Below are positions 45,754 through 56,960 of a stretch of DNA of 64,000 nucleotides, piece by piece. Within the stretch, counting starts at the first letter, position 1; every line of letters begins with the position of its first letter. Made by a program: the position numbers and the translations under genes. The DNA is taken from the NCBI RefSeq assembly GCF_025567045.1, contig NZ_JAOQJK010000002.1, positions 372,001 through 436,000 of the forward strand, read 5' to 3'. This stretch comes from Barnesiella propionica (GTDB lineage: Bacteria; Bacteroidota; Bacteroidia; Bacteroidales; Barnesiellaceae). The notes beneath the pieces are model-generated. The model saw only the letters and a list, made by a program, of their open reading frames with translations, was not told the origin of the DNA and did not search any database.

Positions 45754-46655
45754 AAGTAAATATAGGAAATCTGGCTCTGAAAAATCCTGTCATGACGGCC
45801 TCTGGCTGTTTTGGTTATGGCGAAGAATTTTCCGATTTTGTAGATCTCGAGAAAATAGGCGGGATCATAGTGAAAGGCACTACTTTACGCCATCGTGAAG
45901 GTAATCCTTACCCACGTATGGCTGAAACCCCGTCAGGAATGCTTAATGCTGTGGGATTACAAAATAAGGGAGTAGAATACTTTGCTACGGAAATATATCC
46001 GAGAATATGTAAAATAGGGACAGAAATTCTGGTGAATGTTTCGGGTTCTACAATAGAAGATTATGTAAAAGCTACAGAACGCATAGCAGCTTTGGAAGAG
46101 ATACATGCCATTGAATTAAATATTTCTTGTCCCAATGTCAAACAGGGAGGAATGGCTTTCGGTGTTTCCTGTGCCGGGGCTTCGGAGGTTGTAAAAGCAG
46201 TACGAAAAGCGTATCCCAAAACCTTGATAGTTAAATTATCACCCAATGTGACCGATATAACCGAAATAGCCCGTGCCGTGGAAGCAGAAGGAGCTGATGC
46301 GGTATCGCTCATCAATACAGTATTGGGAATGGCTGTTGATGCAGAAAAAAGACGCCCCAGGTTGTCTACTGTAACGGGAGGTCTATCGGGCGCTTGTGTA
46401 AAACCTATTGCCTTACGTATGGTTTGGCAAACATATCATGCAGTAAAAATACCTGTTATAGGCCTTGGCGGAATCATGAATGCAACTGATGCTATTGAAT
46501 TTATTTTAGCGGGTGCGACAGCCATTCAAATAGGAACTGCCAATTTTATAGATCCTCAGATCACCATGAAAGTTGTTGATGGTATAAATGAATATTTAAA
46601 GAGACATAATATAGAATCAATAAAAGATTTAACCGGTTCTTTACAGATTATATAA
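45741..46655 (+). CDS. pyrD: Dihydroorotate dehydrogenase B, catalytic subunit
   Basis: This 304-residue class 1B enzyme with FMN oxidises dihydroorotate to orotate. The catalytic base is Cys130 in [10 protein letters not shown]. The phosphate-binding end of the barrel includes [20 protein letters not shown] and the NTVLGMAVD segment. It forms a heterotetramer with PyrK, encoded just upstream with a 13-nt overlap. A strong bidirectional terminator follows 11 nt after the stop. Confidence 0.95.
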   Translation: MGNLKVNIGNLALKNPVMTASGCFGYGEEFSDFVDLEKIGGIIVKGTTLRHREGNPYPRMAETPSGMLNAVGLQNKGVEYFATEIYPRICKIGTEILVNVSGSTIEDYVKATERIAALEEIHAIELNISCPNVKQGGMAFGVSCAGASEVVKAVRKAYPKTLIVKLSPNVTDITEIARAVEAEGADAVSLINTVLGMAVDAEKRRPRLSTVTGGLSGACVKPIALRMVWQTYHAVKIPVIGLGGIMNATDAIEFILAGATAIQIGTANFIDPQITMKVVDGINEYLKRHNIESIKDLTGSLQII

Positions 46656-46665
46656 CAATAGAAAA

Positions 46666-46698
46666 ATAAGAAAGGCGGAGAAATTCCGCCTTTCTTAT
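46666..46698. terminator. Bidirectional terminator between pyrD and htpG
   Basis: A perfect 14-bp stem (46666-46679 with 46685-46698) has a 5-nt loop. It lies between the two convergent stops, but its tails are only weakly T-rich. Confidence 0.8.
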
Positions 46699-46713
46699 AA
46701 TCAAAAGTTGAGT

Positions 46714-48765
46714 TTATAACATTTCTACCGAACGTTTGATAAATTTGCTGAGAGCTTCTCCTTTAAGCATATTGTTGGATAAAAGAGCTAAGTCTATCAA
46801 TTGGCTGACCAATGGTATTTTATTTGCAAATTTAGTCAGAAGTTCTTCTTCCTGTTTTTTCAGCCCATCGGCTTTTTCTTCTGCGGATTTCAAGGCTTCT
46901 TTATCAGCGATAGCAATTTCTTCATCTTTTTTATCTTTTTGAGTCTCCCGCAGTTTTTCGATTTCTTCATTTACAGCCAATAGTTCTTCTTTTATAGGCT
47001 TCAACTCCTTTTCACAAGAAGCTTCGGTTTCTTCAATTACTTTTTTAGAGAGCGGATGGTCTGTATTTATTATCAGGTTATAACTATCCGGCATTTCTCC
47101 ATAAAAACTCATTCCCGGCTGCATGGCCGACATATCTTTCATACGTCTCATAAACTCGTTCTGTGTAATCATAACGGGCTGTGCCAAGGTTCCGGCAGGC
47201 TCGAACATAACCAGAAAATCACTCTTTTCTAAAGACGGTATTTGCGACTTGAATACCACTGTCATCATTTCCCGTTGATCAGGAGTTAAAGAAGGTTGTG
47301 ATTTATCTTCTTTTCGTACAAGATTTTCCACTACATCACTATCTACACGTACGAACCGGCTCTTTGTCAGTTTCTGCTCCAGCATTCCAATGAAATGAGT
47401 GTCCAGCTGTCCATCCATCAGCAATACATCATACCCTTTGGCTTTCGCCATTTCTATATAATTGTACTGTGCTGTACGATCGGTTGCATAAATATAAATA
47501 AGAGTTCCGTCTTTATCAGTTTGATTCCCTTCAATCAGTTTTTTATATTCTTCGAGAGTATAATATTTATTATCCGTATCTTTGAATAAGGCAAACTTTT
47601 CGGCTTTCTCATAGAATTTTTCATCCGATAGCATACCGTATTCAATGAACAGTTTGATATCGTCCCATTTTTCTTCAAATTCTTTGCGGTTGGTGTTGAA
47701 TATTTCCTGAAGACGGTCGGCTACTTTCTTCGTGATATATGTCGATATTTTTTTAACATTCGAGTCACTTTGCAAATAAGACCTGGAAACATTCAAAGGA
47801 ATATCAGGAGAGTCTATAACACCCTGTAAAAGCATTAGAAAATCTGGGACAATACCCTCCACCGAATCTGTTACAAATACCTGATTAGAATATAATTGTA
47901 TTTTATACCGATTGATGTCGATGTTGTTTTTAATCTTGGGAAAATATAAAATTCCGGTTAACTTAAACGGATAATCTACATTCAAATGAATCCAGAATAA
48001 AGGTTCGTCGATACCAGGATATAAATCAGCATAAAACTTTTTATAATCTTCATCAGTCAGTTCCGTTGGTTTTTTCGTCCATGCCGGCTCCATATCATTT
48101 ATGATAAGATCTTTATCTGTATCTACATATTTTCCGTCTTTCCATTCCTGTTCTTTGCCGAATATAACCGGAACAGGCAGGAAACGGCAATATTTTTTCA
48201 GAAGAGTACTTATCCGTTCCTTTTCCAGAAATTCCTTGTTTTCATCATCAATATATAAAATAATATCCGTGCCCCGGTCTTTTTTATCTATTTCCGTCAT
48301 TTCATATGCAGGAGAACCGTCACAGGTCCACATAACTGCTTGCGCACCCTCTTTATAAGACAGTGTACGGATCTCTACTTTTTTTGATACCATAAATGAA
48401 GAATAGAATCCTAAACCAAAATGTCCTATAATAGCATTAGCGTCGTTTTTATATTTGTTTAAAAATTCTTCGGCACCGGAAAAGGCTATCTGATTGATAT
48501 ATTTATCAATCTCTTCTGCTGTCATACCTATACCTCTGTCCGAGATAGTGAGAGTACCGTTTTCTTTGTCAATAGACACAGTGACATTCATCTGGCCTAA
48601 CTCTCCCTTAAATTCTCCGAAAGAAGATAATGTTTTCAGTTTTTGAGTAGCATCAACGGCATTGGATACTAATTCACGAAGGAATATTTCATGATCGCTA
48701 TACAAGAATTTCTTGATAATGGGGAAAATATTATCTGTCGTAACCCCGATAGTACCTTTTTGCAT
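46714..48765 (-). CDS. htpG: Molecular chaperone HtpG (Hsp90)
   Basis: This 683-residue Hsp90 chaperone has an N-terminal GHKL ATPase domain with LRELVSNAVDATQKL, the ATP-lid region DRGIGMTAEE, and GHFGLGFYSSFMV. The middle domain follows, then a C-terminal dimerisation domain with a charged coiled-coil near residues 595-645. Length and motifs are those of bacterial HtpG, although the C-terminal half carries a longer charged linker than E. coli. It is on the minus strand; clpC lies 119 nt upstream with its own terminator, so htpG is probably separately transcribed. Confidence 0.94.
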   Translation of the reverse strand: MQKGTIGVTTDNIFPIIKKFLYSDHEIFLRELVSNAVDATQKLKTLSSFGEFKGELGQMNVTVSIDKENGTLTISDRGIGMTAEEIDKYINQIAFSGAEEFLNKYKNDANAIIGHFGLGFYSSFMVSKKVEIRTLSYKEGAQAVMWTCDGSPAYEMTEIDKKDRGTDIILYIDDENKEFLEKERISTLLKKYCRFLPVPVIFGKEQEWKDGKYVDTDKDLIINDMEPAWTKKPTELTDEDYKKFYADLYPGIDEPLFWIHLNVDYPFKLTGILYFPKIKNNIDINRYKIQLYSNQVFVTDSVEGIVPDFLMLLQGVIDSPDIPLNVSRSYLQSDSNVKKISTYITKKVADRLQEIFNTNRKEFEEKWDDIKLFIEYGMLSDEKFYEKAEKFALFKDTDNKYYTLEEYKKLIEGNQTDKDGTLIYIYATDRTAQYNYIEMAKAKGYDVLLMDGQLDTHFIGMLEQKLTKSRFVRVDSDVVENLVRKEDKSQPSLTPDQREMMTVVFKSQIPSLEKSDFLVMFEPAGTLAQPVMITQNEFMRRMKDMSAMQPGMSFYGEMPDSYNLIINTDHPLSKKVIEETEASCEKELKPIKEELLAVNEEIEKLRETQKDKKDEEIAIADKEALKSAEEKADGLKKQEEELLTKFANKIPLVSQLIDLALLSNNMLKGEALSKFIKRSVEML

Positions 48766-48829
48766 AATCTCTTATATTTTTAAATTATTAAATTGTCTTT
48801 TTACTTATTCACCGAAAGAAAAACAAAAA

Positions 48830-48860
48830 AAATGCCAGACCCGAAAGGTCTGACATTTTG
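48830..48860 (-). terminator. Terminator of clpC
   Basis: A 13-bp stem with one mismatch (48830-48842 with 48848-48860) is followed on the minus strand by a run of T and lies 24 nt past the clpC stop. Confidence 0.8.
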
Positions 48861-48884
48861 ACTTATCTTACAGTAACCTTGTCA

Positions 48885-51419
48885 CTATTCGGTAACCGGA
48901 GGCAGTATCGACGTCACTATCTTACCGTTTTCCTTCTCATAATCCACAAGAATGGTATCACCTTCCTGTACAGCAGCTCTGATAATCATTTCGGCTAGTT
49001 CGTCTTCCAGATATTTTTGGATAGCTCTTTTCAAAGGACGCGCCCCGAATTGTATATCATAACCTTTAGATGCAATAAACGACTTAGCTTCATCGGTAAT
49101 CGTAAGCTTATACCCCAGAGTTTCCACCCTCTGATAAAAACCGCTTAATTCGAGATCTATAATTTTAAATATCGCATCTTTATTCAATTGATCGAACATG
49201 ACTATGTCATCTACACGATTCAGAAATTCAGGAGAGAAAGCACGATTTAGTGCCTTCTGTATAACACCCCGTGAGAAATCTTTTTCGCTGGTGGTATTAG
49301 TGGAGAATCCTACTCCCTGACCAAAATCCTTTAATTGGCGGGTACCGATATTAGAGGTCATAATTAAAATTGTATTTTTAAAATCGATCCTTCGTCCTAA
49401 GCTATCGGTCAAACGTCCTTCATCCATTACCTGAAGCAATAAATTGAATACATCCGGATGTGCCTTTTCTATTTCATCCAATAATACGACAGAATATGGG
49501 CGACGTCTTACTTTCTCCGTAAGTTGTCCGCCTTCTTCATATCCAACATAACCCGGAGGTGCTCCGACCAGACGAGATACCGTGAATTTTTCCATATATT
49601 CACTCATATCCACACGAATTAAAGCATCTTTTGAATCAAAAAGAAATTCAGCCAATTTTTTAGCTAAATGGGTTTTGCCCACTCCCGTTGGGCCTAAGAA
49701 CATAAAGGTTCCTATCGGTTTATCAGGATTCTTCAATCCTACACGATTACGCTGAATAGCTTTTACTATTTTATCGACAGCTTCGTCCTGACCGATAATA
49801 TTCTTTTTCAGTTCATTGCCCATAAGAAGAAGCTTTTTCCCTTCCGCCTGAGCTATCCTTTGTACCGGGACGCCTGTCATCATCGCAACAACTTCCGCAA
49901 CTTTTTCTTCATCCACAATCTCTCTATGTTCCTGTAATTGTTCTTCCCAGCGATTTTTAGCGGCATTCAACGCACTCTGGTACTCTTTTTCTTTATCACG
50001 GAAGCTGGCTGCCAACTCAAAGTTCTGAGACTTCACCGCTTTAATTTTGTCTTCCCGGGTAGTTTCTATTTTAGCCTCCAGTTCCTCTATTTCTTTCGGT
50101 ACTATAATATTTGATACATGTACGCGTGAACCCGCTTCATCAAGAGCATCAATTGCCTTGTCCGGGAAATTTCGGTCGCTTATATAGCGGTCGGTTAGTT
50201 TTACACAAGCTTCCAATGCTTCGGGCGTGTATATAACATTATGATGATCTTCGTATCTTTCCTTTATATTATACAATATCTGCAAAGTTTCTTCAGGAGA
50301 TGTGGGATCTACCATCACTTTCTGGAAACGTCTTTCAAGTGCTCCGTCTTTTTCAATATTCTTCCTGTATTCATCCAGTGTGGTCGCACCGATACATTGT
50401 ATCTCTCCTCGTGCCAATGCCGGTTTTAGCATATTGGCTGCATCTAAGGTACCGGTAGCTCCTCCGGCTCCGACAATCGTATGAATTTCATCGATGAATA
50501 GAATAATATTCGGGTTTTTCGATAATTCGTTAAGTATAGCTTTAATACGCTCTTCAAACTGTCCCCTGTATTTTGTTCCTGCAACAATCGAAGCCATATC
50601 CAGTGATACGACTCTTTTATCGAAAAGTACCCGGGATACTTTCCTTTGAATGATTCTCAGGGCCAGTCCTTCTACTATTGCAGATTTTCCGACTCCCGGT
50701 TCTCCGATAAGTACCGGGTTATTCTTTTTGCGCCGGCTAAGTACTTGTGCAAGTCTTTCGATTTCAACCTCTCTGCCCACAACCGGATCTAACCGATTTT
50801 CTTCGGCTGCTTTAGTCATATCTGTTCCGAAATTATCCAATACCGGAGTATCATTACCAGTCTTAGCCGTTGTAGCTTGCGCTGCCGATTTCTGCTCTTG
50901 TTTATAGCTTTGCTCATCGTCCATTTCTTCATCGTCATCGTCAGTGAATTCAGCGCCCATGCGGGGACGGCCATCTTCCGATTCAAAAAAATCTTCTTTT
51001 AAGAACGAATTTACATTTTCATATGTAATATCGTTCATAAGCAGTGTTTTTGCCGCATCCGTATTGGCATCTTTCAAAATTGCCAGCAACAAGTGTTCTG
51101 TATCAGTTTCTTTGCTTTTCATCAGACGCGCCTCAAGCATACTCATTTTGAGAACTTTGTCGGTACTTTTACTAATGATAAGTTCCTCTCCCAGTTCCAA
51201 ATGGTCATTTGAGTTCTTCAATCCCGATTCAATTAATGATTTTATGTCGTTAAGTTTAGCTCCTAATCCGCGAAGAACATTCGTCGCCTTATTTGCTCCG
51301 TCTCTTATAATACCCAAAAGCAAATGTTCGGGGCCTATATAAGAGTTTTGCAAACGTTCTGCCTCTTCGCGGCTGAAACTAAGTACATTTTTTACATGTT
51401 GAGAGAAATTTCTTTCCAT
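48885..51419 (-). CDS. clpC: ATP-dependent Clp protease ATP-binding subunit ClpC
   Basis: This 844-residue AAA+ unfoldase has two N-terminal Clp repeats (about 1-145) and two ATPase domains (Walker [14 protein letters not shown] near 240 and [13 protein letters not shown] near 590). A UVR-like coiled segment in the middle domain ([32 protein letters not shown]) lies around 460-490. It feeds unfolded substrates to ClpP. The UVR region and the VGF loop (GQGVGFST) make it ClpC rather than ClpA or ClpB. An acidic, Gln-rich linker follows the N-domain. It has its own -7 box. Confidence 0.92.
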   Translation of the reverse strand: MERNFSQHVKNVLSFSREEAERLQNSYIGPEHLLLGIIRDGANKATNVLRGLGAKLNDIKSLIESGLKNSNDHLELGEELIISKSTDKVLKMSMLEARLMKSKETDTEHLLLAILKDANTDAAKTLLMNDITYENVNSFLKEDFFESEDGRPRMGAEFTDDDDEEMDDEQSYKQEQKSAAQATTAKTGNDTPVLDNFGTDMTKAAEENRLDPVVGREVEIERLAQVLSRRKKNNPVLIGEPGVGKSAIVEGLALRIIQRKVSRVLFDKRVVSLDMASIVAGTKYRGQFEERIKAILNELSKNPNIILFIDEIHTIVGAGGATGTLDAANMLKPALARGEIQCIGATTLDEYRKNIEKDGALERRFQKVMVDPTSPEETLQILYNIKERYEDHHNVIYTPEALEACVKLTDRYISDRNFPDKAIDALDEAGSRVHVSNIIVPKEIEELEAKIETTREDKIKAVKSQNFELAASFRDKEKEYQSALNAAKNRWEEQLQEHREIVDEEKVAEVVAMMTGVPVQRIAQAEGKKLLLMGNELKKNIIGQDEAVDKIVKAIQRNRVGLKNPDKPIGTFMFLGPTGVGKTHLAKKLAEFLFDSKDALIRVDMSEYMEKFTVSRLVGAPPGYVGYEEGGQLTEKVRRRPYSVVLLDEIEKAHPDVFNLLLQVMDEGRLTDSLGRRIDFKNTILIMTSNIGTRQLKDFGQGVGFSTNTTSEKDFSRGVIQKALNRAFSPEFLNRVDDIVMFDQLNKDAIFKIIDLELSGFYQRVETLGYKLTITDEAKSFIASKGYDIQFGARPLKRAIQKYLEDELAEMIIRAAVQEGDTILVDYEKENGKIVTSILPPVTE

Positions 51420-51447
51420 ATAATCTTTTTCCTTATTAATTTAAAAA

Positions 51448-51455
51448 CAAATATA
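51448..51455 (-). promoter_or_regulatory. -7 element of clpC
   Basis: The minus strand reads TATATTTG, 28 nt from the start codon. A -33 element is not clear. Confidence 0.45.
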
Positions 51456-51582
51456 CGATATTTTTATTGTCGTATTGCCATTTACAATATTATTAAATAT
51501 TCAGTACAAATATTGTGCCGATTATTTCTAAAATCGCATCTTTTTTCTTTTGACTAAATAACAACTGTGAACAAAAAATGGT

Positions 51583-51590
51583 TATCTTTG
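51583..51590 (+). promoter_or_regulatory. -7 element of gyrA
   Basis: TATCTTTG lies 137 nt before the gyrA start codon, far more than the 7-85 nt seen for other boxes in this window. No convincing -33 element. Confidence 0.5.
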
Positions 51591-51594
51591 TACG

Positions 51595-51660
51595 CCACTT
51601 AATTTAAAAGTGGAAGTTTTGGCAAGGATAAACAGGAATTTCTCCTGTTTTTAATTTGTC
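51595..51660 (+). promoter_or_regulatory. Two-hairpin leader of gyrA
   Basis: The first hairpin is CCACTT/AAGTGG (51595-51613). The second is AACAGGA/TCCTGTT (51631-51649), followed by TTTAATTT. The second looks like a weak intrinsic terminator within the untranslated leader, so attenuation is possible. Confidence 0.45.
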
Positions 51661-51727
51661 CGAAAACTAATTGAAAAAATAATTAGAAACAGAATAGTAA
51701 TTTAATGTGTAACCAATCTTTTTTTTA

Positions 51728-54220
51728 ATGGTTGATCAAGATAAAATTATAAAAATAAACATTGAAAACGAAATGAAATCATCGTATATCGATTATTCGA
51801 TGTCGGTGATTGTTGCTCGTGCTTTACCGGATGTAAGAGATGGATTTAAACCGGTGCATCGTCGTGTTTTATTTGGAATGGAAAAGTTGGGTAATACGTA
51901 TGACAAACCCACAAAGAAATCGGCTAGAATAGTCGGAGAGGTATTAGGTAAATATCACCCTCATGGAGATTCTTCCGTATATTTAGCCATGGTACGTATG
52001 GCACAAGAATGGTCTTTACGTTATCCTTTAGTAGATGGCCAGGGTAATTTCGGTTCGATCGACGGCGATGGTCCGGCTGCAATGCGTTACACTGAAGCCC
52101 GCCTTTCTAAAATAGCAGAAGAAATGCTGCGCGACATTGACAAGAATACGGTCGATTTTGTTCCCAATTTTGACAATACACTTAAAGAACCTACTGTATT
52201 ACCCACCCGTATTCCCAATTTATTGATTAACGGGGCATCCGGTATAGCTGTAGGTATGGCAACCAATATGCCACCTCACAATCTGACAGAAGTCATAGAC
52301 GGTACGATCGCTTTAATTGACAATAGGGAGATAGAAATATCGGAATTGATGCATTTCATTAAAGCGCCGGATTTTCCTACCGGAGGATATATCTATGGCT
52401 ATAATGGCGTAAAGGATGCTTATGAAACAGGCCGTGGACGTGTGGTAATGCGTGCGAAAGCCGAAATTGAAAGCGATGAAAATAAAGATACTATTATCGT
52501 TACAGAAATACCTTATGGAGTCAATAAGGCTGAAATGATAAAAAATATTGCCGAGCTTGTAGAAGAAAAACGCCTGGATGGTATATCCAATATCAATGAT
52601 GAATCGGATAAAGATGGCATGCGCATTGTTATTGACGTTAAACGGGATGCAAACGCAAACGTTGTACTCAATAAACTATACAAACTGACCGCATTGCAAA
52701 CTTCGTTCAGTGTGAACAATATAGCACTAATCAATGGACGTCCTCAAATATTAAATTTAAAGCAAATTTTAGAAGCATTTGTCGACCATCGTCATGAAGT
52801 TGTCATTAGGCGCACCCAATATGAACTGGAACAGGCACAAAAGAGAGCTCATATACTGGAAGGCCTTATCATTGCCAGTGATAATATGGACGAAGTTATA
52901 CAAATTATTCGTTCATCAAAGAATCCGGAAGAAGCTCGTACACGTTTGATCGAACGGTTCGGGCTAAGTGAGGAACAGTCTCAGGCTATTGTCGAGATGC
53001 GTTTGCGTCAATTAACTGGACTGGAACAAAATAAATTACATGCAGAATTTAAAGAACTCATGGAGATGATTAAACGTTATAATGAAATCCTTTCCGATGA
53101 AAATGTTTGCATGCAAGTAGTAAAAGACGAATTAATAGAAATACGGGATAAATACGGAGACAACCGTAAGAGCGAAATTATATATGCTTCGGAAGAATTC
53201 AATGCAGAAGATTTCTATTCAGATGATGAAATGATTATTACAATATCACATCTGGGATATATTAAAAGAACTCCGCTTACTGAATTCAGGGCTCAGAACA
53301 GAGGTGGCGTAGGAGCAAAAGGTAGTGATACCAGAGACGAGGATTTTATTGAATATATATATCCTGCTTCTATGCATAATTACATGTTGTTCTTTACCCA
53401 AAAAGGACGTTGCTTCTGGCTAAAAGTTTATGAGATACCTGAAGGAACTAAGAATTCGAAAGGTCGTGCTATACAAAACATGTTGAATATAGACTCCGAT
53501 GATAAAGTAAATGCGTTCATACGTGTAAAACAGTTACAAGAACCTGAGTATAATAATTCCCATTATCTTATGTTCTGTACCAAAAACGGCGTGATCAAGA
53601 AAACTAAGCTGGAAGCTTATTCGCGTCCGAGGCAGAATGGAGTGAATGCAATTACAATTCGGGAAGATGATCAGGTTATTCAGGTACGTCTCACTAATGG
53701 AGACAGCCAGATTATTATGGCTAACAAACACGGACGTGCAATTCGTTTCCACGAAAGCACCGTAAGAGAAATGGGCCGTAATGCAACAGGTGTAAGAGGA
53801 ATGACACTGGATGGCAAAGACGATGAAGTCATAGGAATGATTTGCATGAAAGATCTTGATAAAGAAACTATTATGGTCGTTTCAGAACAAGGATATGGAA
53901 AGCGTTCCGAGATAGAAGACTATCGAATAACCAATCGTGGCGGTAAAGGTGTAAAAACCTTGAATATCACCGATAAAACAGGTAATCTGGTCGCCATAAA
54001 AAATGTTACGGATGAAAATGACCTGGTAATTATTAACAAATCAGGCATAACTCTTCGTATGAAAGTCGCAGATGTAAGAGTTATGGGACGCGCCACTCAA
54101 GGGGTGAAACTTATCAATCTTGAAAAAAGAAATGATGAAATAGCATCGGTGTGTAAAGTTTTGTCGGAAAGTGTAAGTGAAGATATGCAAAACGACGAAA
54201 TAACGGAAGTAGCAGAATAA
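51728..54220 (+). CDS. gyrA: DNA gyrase subunit A
   Basis: This 830-residue subunit of the type II topoisomerase introduces negative supercoils. The catalytic tyrosine is Tyr121 in [10 protein letters not shown], near the quinolone region [17 protein letters not shown] with Ser82 and Leu86 at the positions equivalent to E. coli Ser83 and Asp87. The C-terminal beta-pinwheel has a gyrase box-like [10 protein letters not shown]. That supports gyrase rather than topoisomerase IV ParC. It has a 137-nt leader with hairpins. A TPR protein follows 27 nt downstream. Confidence 0.93.
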   Translation: MVDQDKIIKINIENEMKSSYIDYSMSVIVARALPDVRDGFKPVHRRVLFGMEKLGNTYDKPTKKSARIVGEVLGKYHPHGDSSVYLAMVRMAQEWSLRYPLVDGQGNFGSIDGDGPAAMRYTEARLSKIAEEMLRDIDKNTVDFVPNFDNTLKEPTVLPTRIPNLLINGASGIAVGMATNMPPHNLTEVIDGTIALIDNREIEISELMHFIKAPDFPTGGYIYGYNGVKDAYETGRGRVVMRAKAEIESDENKDTIIVTEIPYGVNKAEMIKNIAELVEEKRLDGISNINDESDKDGMRIVIDVKRDANANVVLNKLYKLTALQTSFSVNNIALINGRPQILNLKQILEAFVDHRHEVVIRRTQYELEQAQKRAHILEGLIIASDNMDEVIQIIRSSKNPEEARTRLIERFGLSEEQSQAIVEMRLRQLTGLEQNKLHAEFKELMEMIKRYNEILSDENVCMQVVKDELIEIRDKYGDNRKSEIIYASEEFNAEDFYSDDEMIITISHLGYIKRTPLTEFRAQNRGGVGAKGSDTRDEDFIEYIYPASMHNYMLFFTQKGRCFWLKVYEIPEGTKNSKGRAIQNMLNIDSDDKVNAFIRVKQLQEPEYNNSHYLMFCTKNGVIKKTKLEAYSRPRQNGVNAITIREDDQVIQVRLTNGDSQIIMANKHGRAIRFHESTVREMGRNATGVRGMTLDGKDDEVIGMICMKDLDKETIMVVSEQGYGKRSEIEDYRITNRGGKGVKTLNITDKTGNLVAIKNVTDENDLVIINKSGITLRMKVADVRVMGRATQGVKLINLEKRNDEIASVCKVLSESVSEDMQNDEITEVAE

Positions 54221-54247
54221 TTTATTAAATTTTTAAATAGACAGACG

Positions 54248-55510
54248 ATGAGAAAAACATTATTATCAGCCGTATTATTACTCTCATGTGTATGTATGTA
54301 CGGACAAAAAAAATCTGTAAATGCCGCTTTCTCTCAGGCAAAAATGGATACCCCGGACTTTACCGAGGCCAGAAGATTAATCAACGAAGCTCTTGTTAAC
54401 GAAGAAACCAAAGACGATGCAAAAACGTGGTATGTAGCCGGTTTCATCGAAAACAAATTTTTCGAACTTGAGATGAATAAAAAAATAATAGGGAAGGAGG
54501 CTAATGAAGCAGAAATGTATCAGGCACTTGAAAAAAGTACGGATCTTTTTAATAAAGCATTAGCTTTGGACACATTGCCTAATGAAAAAGGTAAAGTGAA
54601 ACCCCGTTATCTGAAAGATATTCGTAATAATTTCAAAAATAACCTGGATAATTATGCGAATGCCGGTATCTATTATTTCAATGGAAAAGATTTCAAGAAA
54701 GCCTATGATATATGGACTGATTATGTGAATATCACAAAAATGCCTATCATGGACAAGCAAGAAATGCCGGCAGATTCTATAGTAGGACAAATACGATATA
54801 ACGCAGCTATTGCTGCTCTCCAGTCCGGAGATCATCAATTAGCGATAAAAGCCCTCAGCGACGCCCGTAACGGTGGTTATAATGAAAATGACGTATATAA
54901 GTTCCTCGTGTATGAATACGAACAAACAAAAGATACGGTAAACTTAATCAACACATTGAAAGAAGGCGACCAACGTTTCAAAAATGAAATGGTAGAAGTT
55001 ACAGACGAACAAGGTAATGTTTCCATGCAAAAAGAGAATACATATATATTGAAGCTTATAAACCTATATATTTACCGTTCTCAGTTTGACGATGCTATAA
55101 AAGCTCTTGATGTTGTGATAGCAGAAAATCCTACAAATGCAGACTATTGGAATGTAAAAGGTAGTTTATATGAAGCTCAGAAGAATATGGATCAGGCTGT
55201 AGAATGTTTTCTAAAAGCTATCGAAATCAGTCCTAATATGCCTGAAGCTTTAGGTAACTTAGGCCGTATATACTTTAATCAGGCGATACAGCGTAATAAT
55301 GAAATCAGCGAATTATCTGATAATGCACAATATACAAAAGCAAAAGATGAAGAAGTTCTTCCATTATTCAAAAAAGCATTACCTTATTATGAAAAAGCTC
55401 ACAGTTTGAAGCCTAACGAAGATGAATATATGGTGGCACTACGTGGTATCTATTATAATCTCGGAGATGCAGAAAACCTTAAAAAGATAGAAGCCCAAAT
55501 GGGATATTAA
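54248..55510 (+). CDS. Exported tetratricopeptide-repeat protein
   Basis: This 420-residue protein has a signal peptide (1-19) and TPR-like helical repeats, the clearest at about 285-350 (A-IAENPTNADYWNVKGSLYE and FLKAIEISPNMPEALGNLGRIYF). It is probably periplasmic or surface-linked and acts in protein contact. No enzyme motif is seen. The gene lies 27 nt after gyrA and is likely in the same transcript. It ends before a strong terminator. Confidence 0.8.
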   Translation: MRKTLLSAVLLLSCVCMYGQKKSVNAAFSQAKMDTPDFTEARRLINEALVNEETKDDAKTWYVAGFIENKFFELEMNKKIIGKEANEAEMYQALEKSTDLFNKALALDTLPNEKGKVKPRYLKDIRNNFKNNLDNYANAGIYYFNGKDFKKAYDIWTDYVNITKMPIMDKQEMPADSIVGQIRYNAAIAALQSGDHQLAIKALSDARNGGYNENDVYKFLVYEYEQTKDTVNLINTLKEGDQRFKNEMVEVTDEQGNVSMQKENTYILKLINLYIYRSQFDDAIKALDVVIAENPTNADYWNVKGSLYEAQKNMDQAVECFLKAIEISPNMPEALGNLGRIYFNQAIQRNNEISELSDNAQYTKAKDEEVLPLFKKALPYYEKAHSLKPNEDEYMVALRGIYYNLGDAENLKKIEAQMGY

Positions 55511-55530
55511 ATTATTCTGTTAAAAATAAA

Positions 55531-55565
55531 AAAGAGCGGTACAGATAGTATCGTTCTTTTTTTAT
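55531..55565 (+). terminator. Terminator after the gyrA-TPR unit
   Basis: A 12-bp stem with two wobble pairs (55531-55542 with 55548-55559), a 5-nt loop and a T run. Confidence 0.8.
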
Positions 55566-55733
55566 GCCGTAAAAATAAAAGATATAAATTATTTTTCATA
55601 GATATATGAACGGAGAGAGTGTTTTTTATATAGTCTCACATTCTACTTAACATAATATTAATTATAGGACAAAAAAATAAAGCAAAAAAGTAAGAATATT
55701 AAGGCCAGAAAAAAGATATTCGTTTTGAATAAT

Positions 55734-55741
55734 TATCTTTG
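55734..55741 (+). promoter_or_regulatory. -7 element of the methyltransferase gene
   Basis: TATCTTTG lies 25 nt before ATG 55767, which helps to choose that start over an upstream TTG at 55725. No clear -33 element. Confidence 0.5.
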
Positions 55742-55766
55742 TTTAGATAATACGATAATATTAAAT

Positions 55767-56960
55767 ATGTACTATTCCAATTCATTTTTTAGATTTATAA
55801 AAGAAAATAAGAATGAGGATATTCAAAAGCTCCGTTTGAAAAAATGGAAGTGCAATGACTTTGATATATCATTTGCTATCGATCAAATTGAGATTCGGAA
55901 AAAAATAAAATCAAAATTGCCTACTTGGGCGGATGAATCGGAATTAATATTCCCCGGAACATTGAGTTTTGAACAATCATCATCAGAATTAACCGCCAGA
56001 TATAAACAACTGTTTGTTTCGAAAGAAGATACAGTATGTGACCTTACCGGAGGTCTGGGTATAGATTCATATTATTTCGCCCTTAAAGCCAGATATGTAA
56101 CATATTTGGAAAGAAATGAGGATTATTGTTCTATTGCAGAGTATAATTTCAAAAAACTATCTGTCGACAATATACAGGTAATTCATAGTGATTGCCGCGA
56201 TTATCTGAAAAATACATCAGGGCAATTTGATGTTATATATATTGACCCGGCACGTAGAGGCAAGGAAAATAAGCGGCTGTATGCATTACAGGATTGTGAA
56301 CCCGATATATTGGATATGATGTTTCTTTTACGGACAAAAGGAAAGAAAATAGTAATAAAAGCATCTCCTATGGTTGATATTACTCAGGTGCTTCGTTCTT
56401 TAAATTGCCCTGTTGAAACTCACGTATTATCTGTAAAAAATGAATGCAAGGAATTGATATTTTTTATTAATGGAATGAATGAGGGACTTTCGAAGATAAC
56501 GTGTGCAGATATTAATGGAATAAATGAAACGGTGTTATATAACTTTTCTCCAGAAACAGAAAGGAGACTACCTACTCTATCATATTCTCAAAAAATACAA
56601 GCTTATTTGTATGAACCAAACAGTTCCATTATGAAAGCTGGAGCCTATAAATCTATTTCTATAGATTATAATATAGAAAAAATACATCCTAATAGTCATC
56701 TGTATACGTCTAATGCGTATGTAAAGAATTTTCCGGGAAGGCAATTCGAGGTTATTGAAACGGCCGATTTTACCGGACATGTATGTAAATATCTAAGACA
56801 TAAATATCCCAAAGCCAATATATCTACACGAAATTTCTTTTTAAGTCCCGACGAATTGAAAAAAAAATTAAATATTAAAGACGGAGGAGACATTTATATT
56901 TTTGCCACCACCAGAATAGATAACAAAAAGATTCTGATTATTTGCAAAAAAGCTCAATAA
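55767..56960 (+). CDS. Class I SAM-dependent methyltransferase with THUMP-like C-terminus
   Basis: This 397-residue protein has a SAM-binding Rossmann fold with motif I VCDLTGGLGIDSYYFALKA near residue 89, then ERNEDYCSIAEYNFKKL and DVIYIDPARR, the DPAR-like catalytic loop. The C-terminal part resembles the THUMP-like domain of such Bacteroidetes proteins. RNA is the likely substrate, but the target base is not known. Its stop is directly adjacent to the stop of the convergent smpB. Confidence 0.82.
   Translation: MYYSNSFFRFIKENKNEDIQKLRLKKWKCNDFDISFAIDQIEIRKKIKSKLPTWADESELIFPGTLSFEQSSSELTARYKQLFVSKEDTVCDLTGGLGIDSYYFALKARYVTYLERNEDYCSIAEYNFKKLSVDNIQVIHSDCRDYLKNTSGQFDVIYIDPARRGKENKRLYALQDCEPDILDMMFLLRTKGKKIVIKASPMVDITQVLRSLNCPVETHVLSVKNECKELIFFINGMNEGLSKITCADINGINETVLYNFSPETERRLPTLSYSQKIQAYLYEPNSSIMKAGAYKSISIDYNIEKIHPNSHLYTSNAYVKNFPGRQFEVIETADFTGHVCKYLRHKYPKANISTRNFFLSPDELKKKLNIKDGGDIYIFATTRIDNKKILIICKKAQ

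Noticed and set aside
50241..51342. Several plus-strand frames opposite clpC
   Set aside because: They are shadows of the conserved ClpC coding sequence.
55725..55766. TTG start for the methyltransferase
   Set aside because: It overlaps the -7 box; ATG 55767 is better placed.
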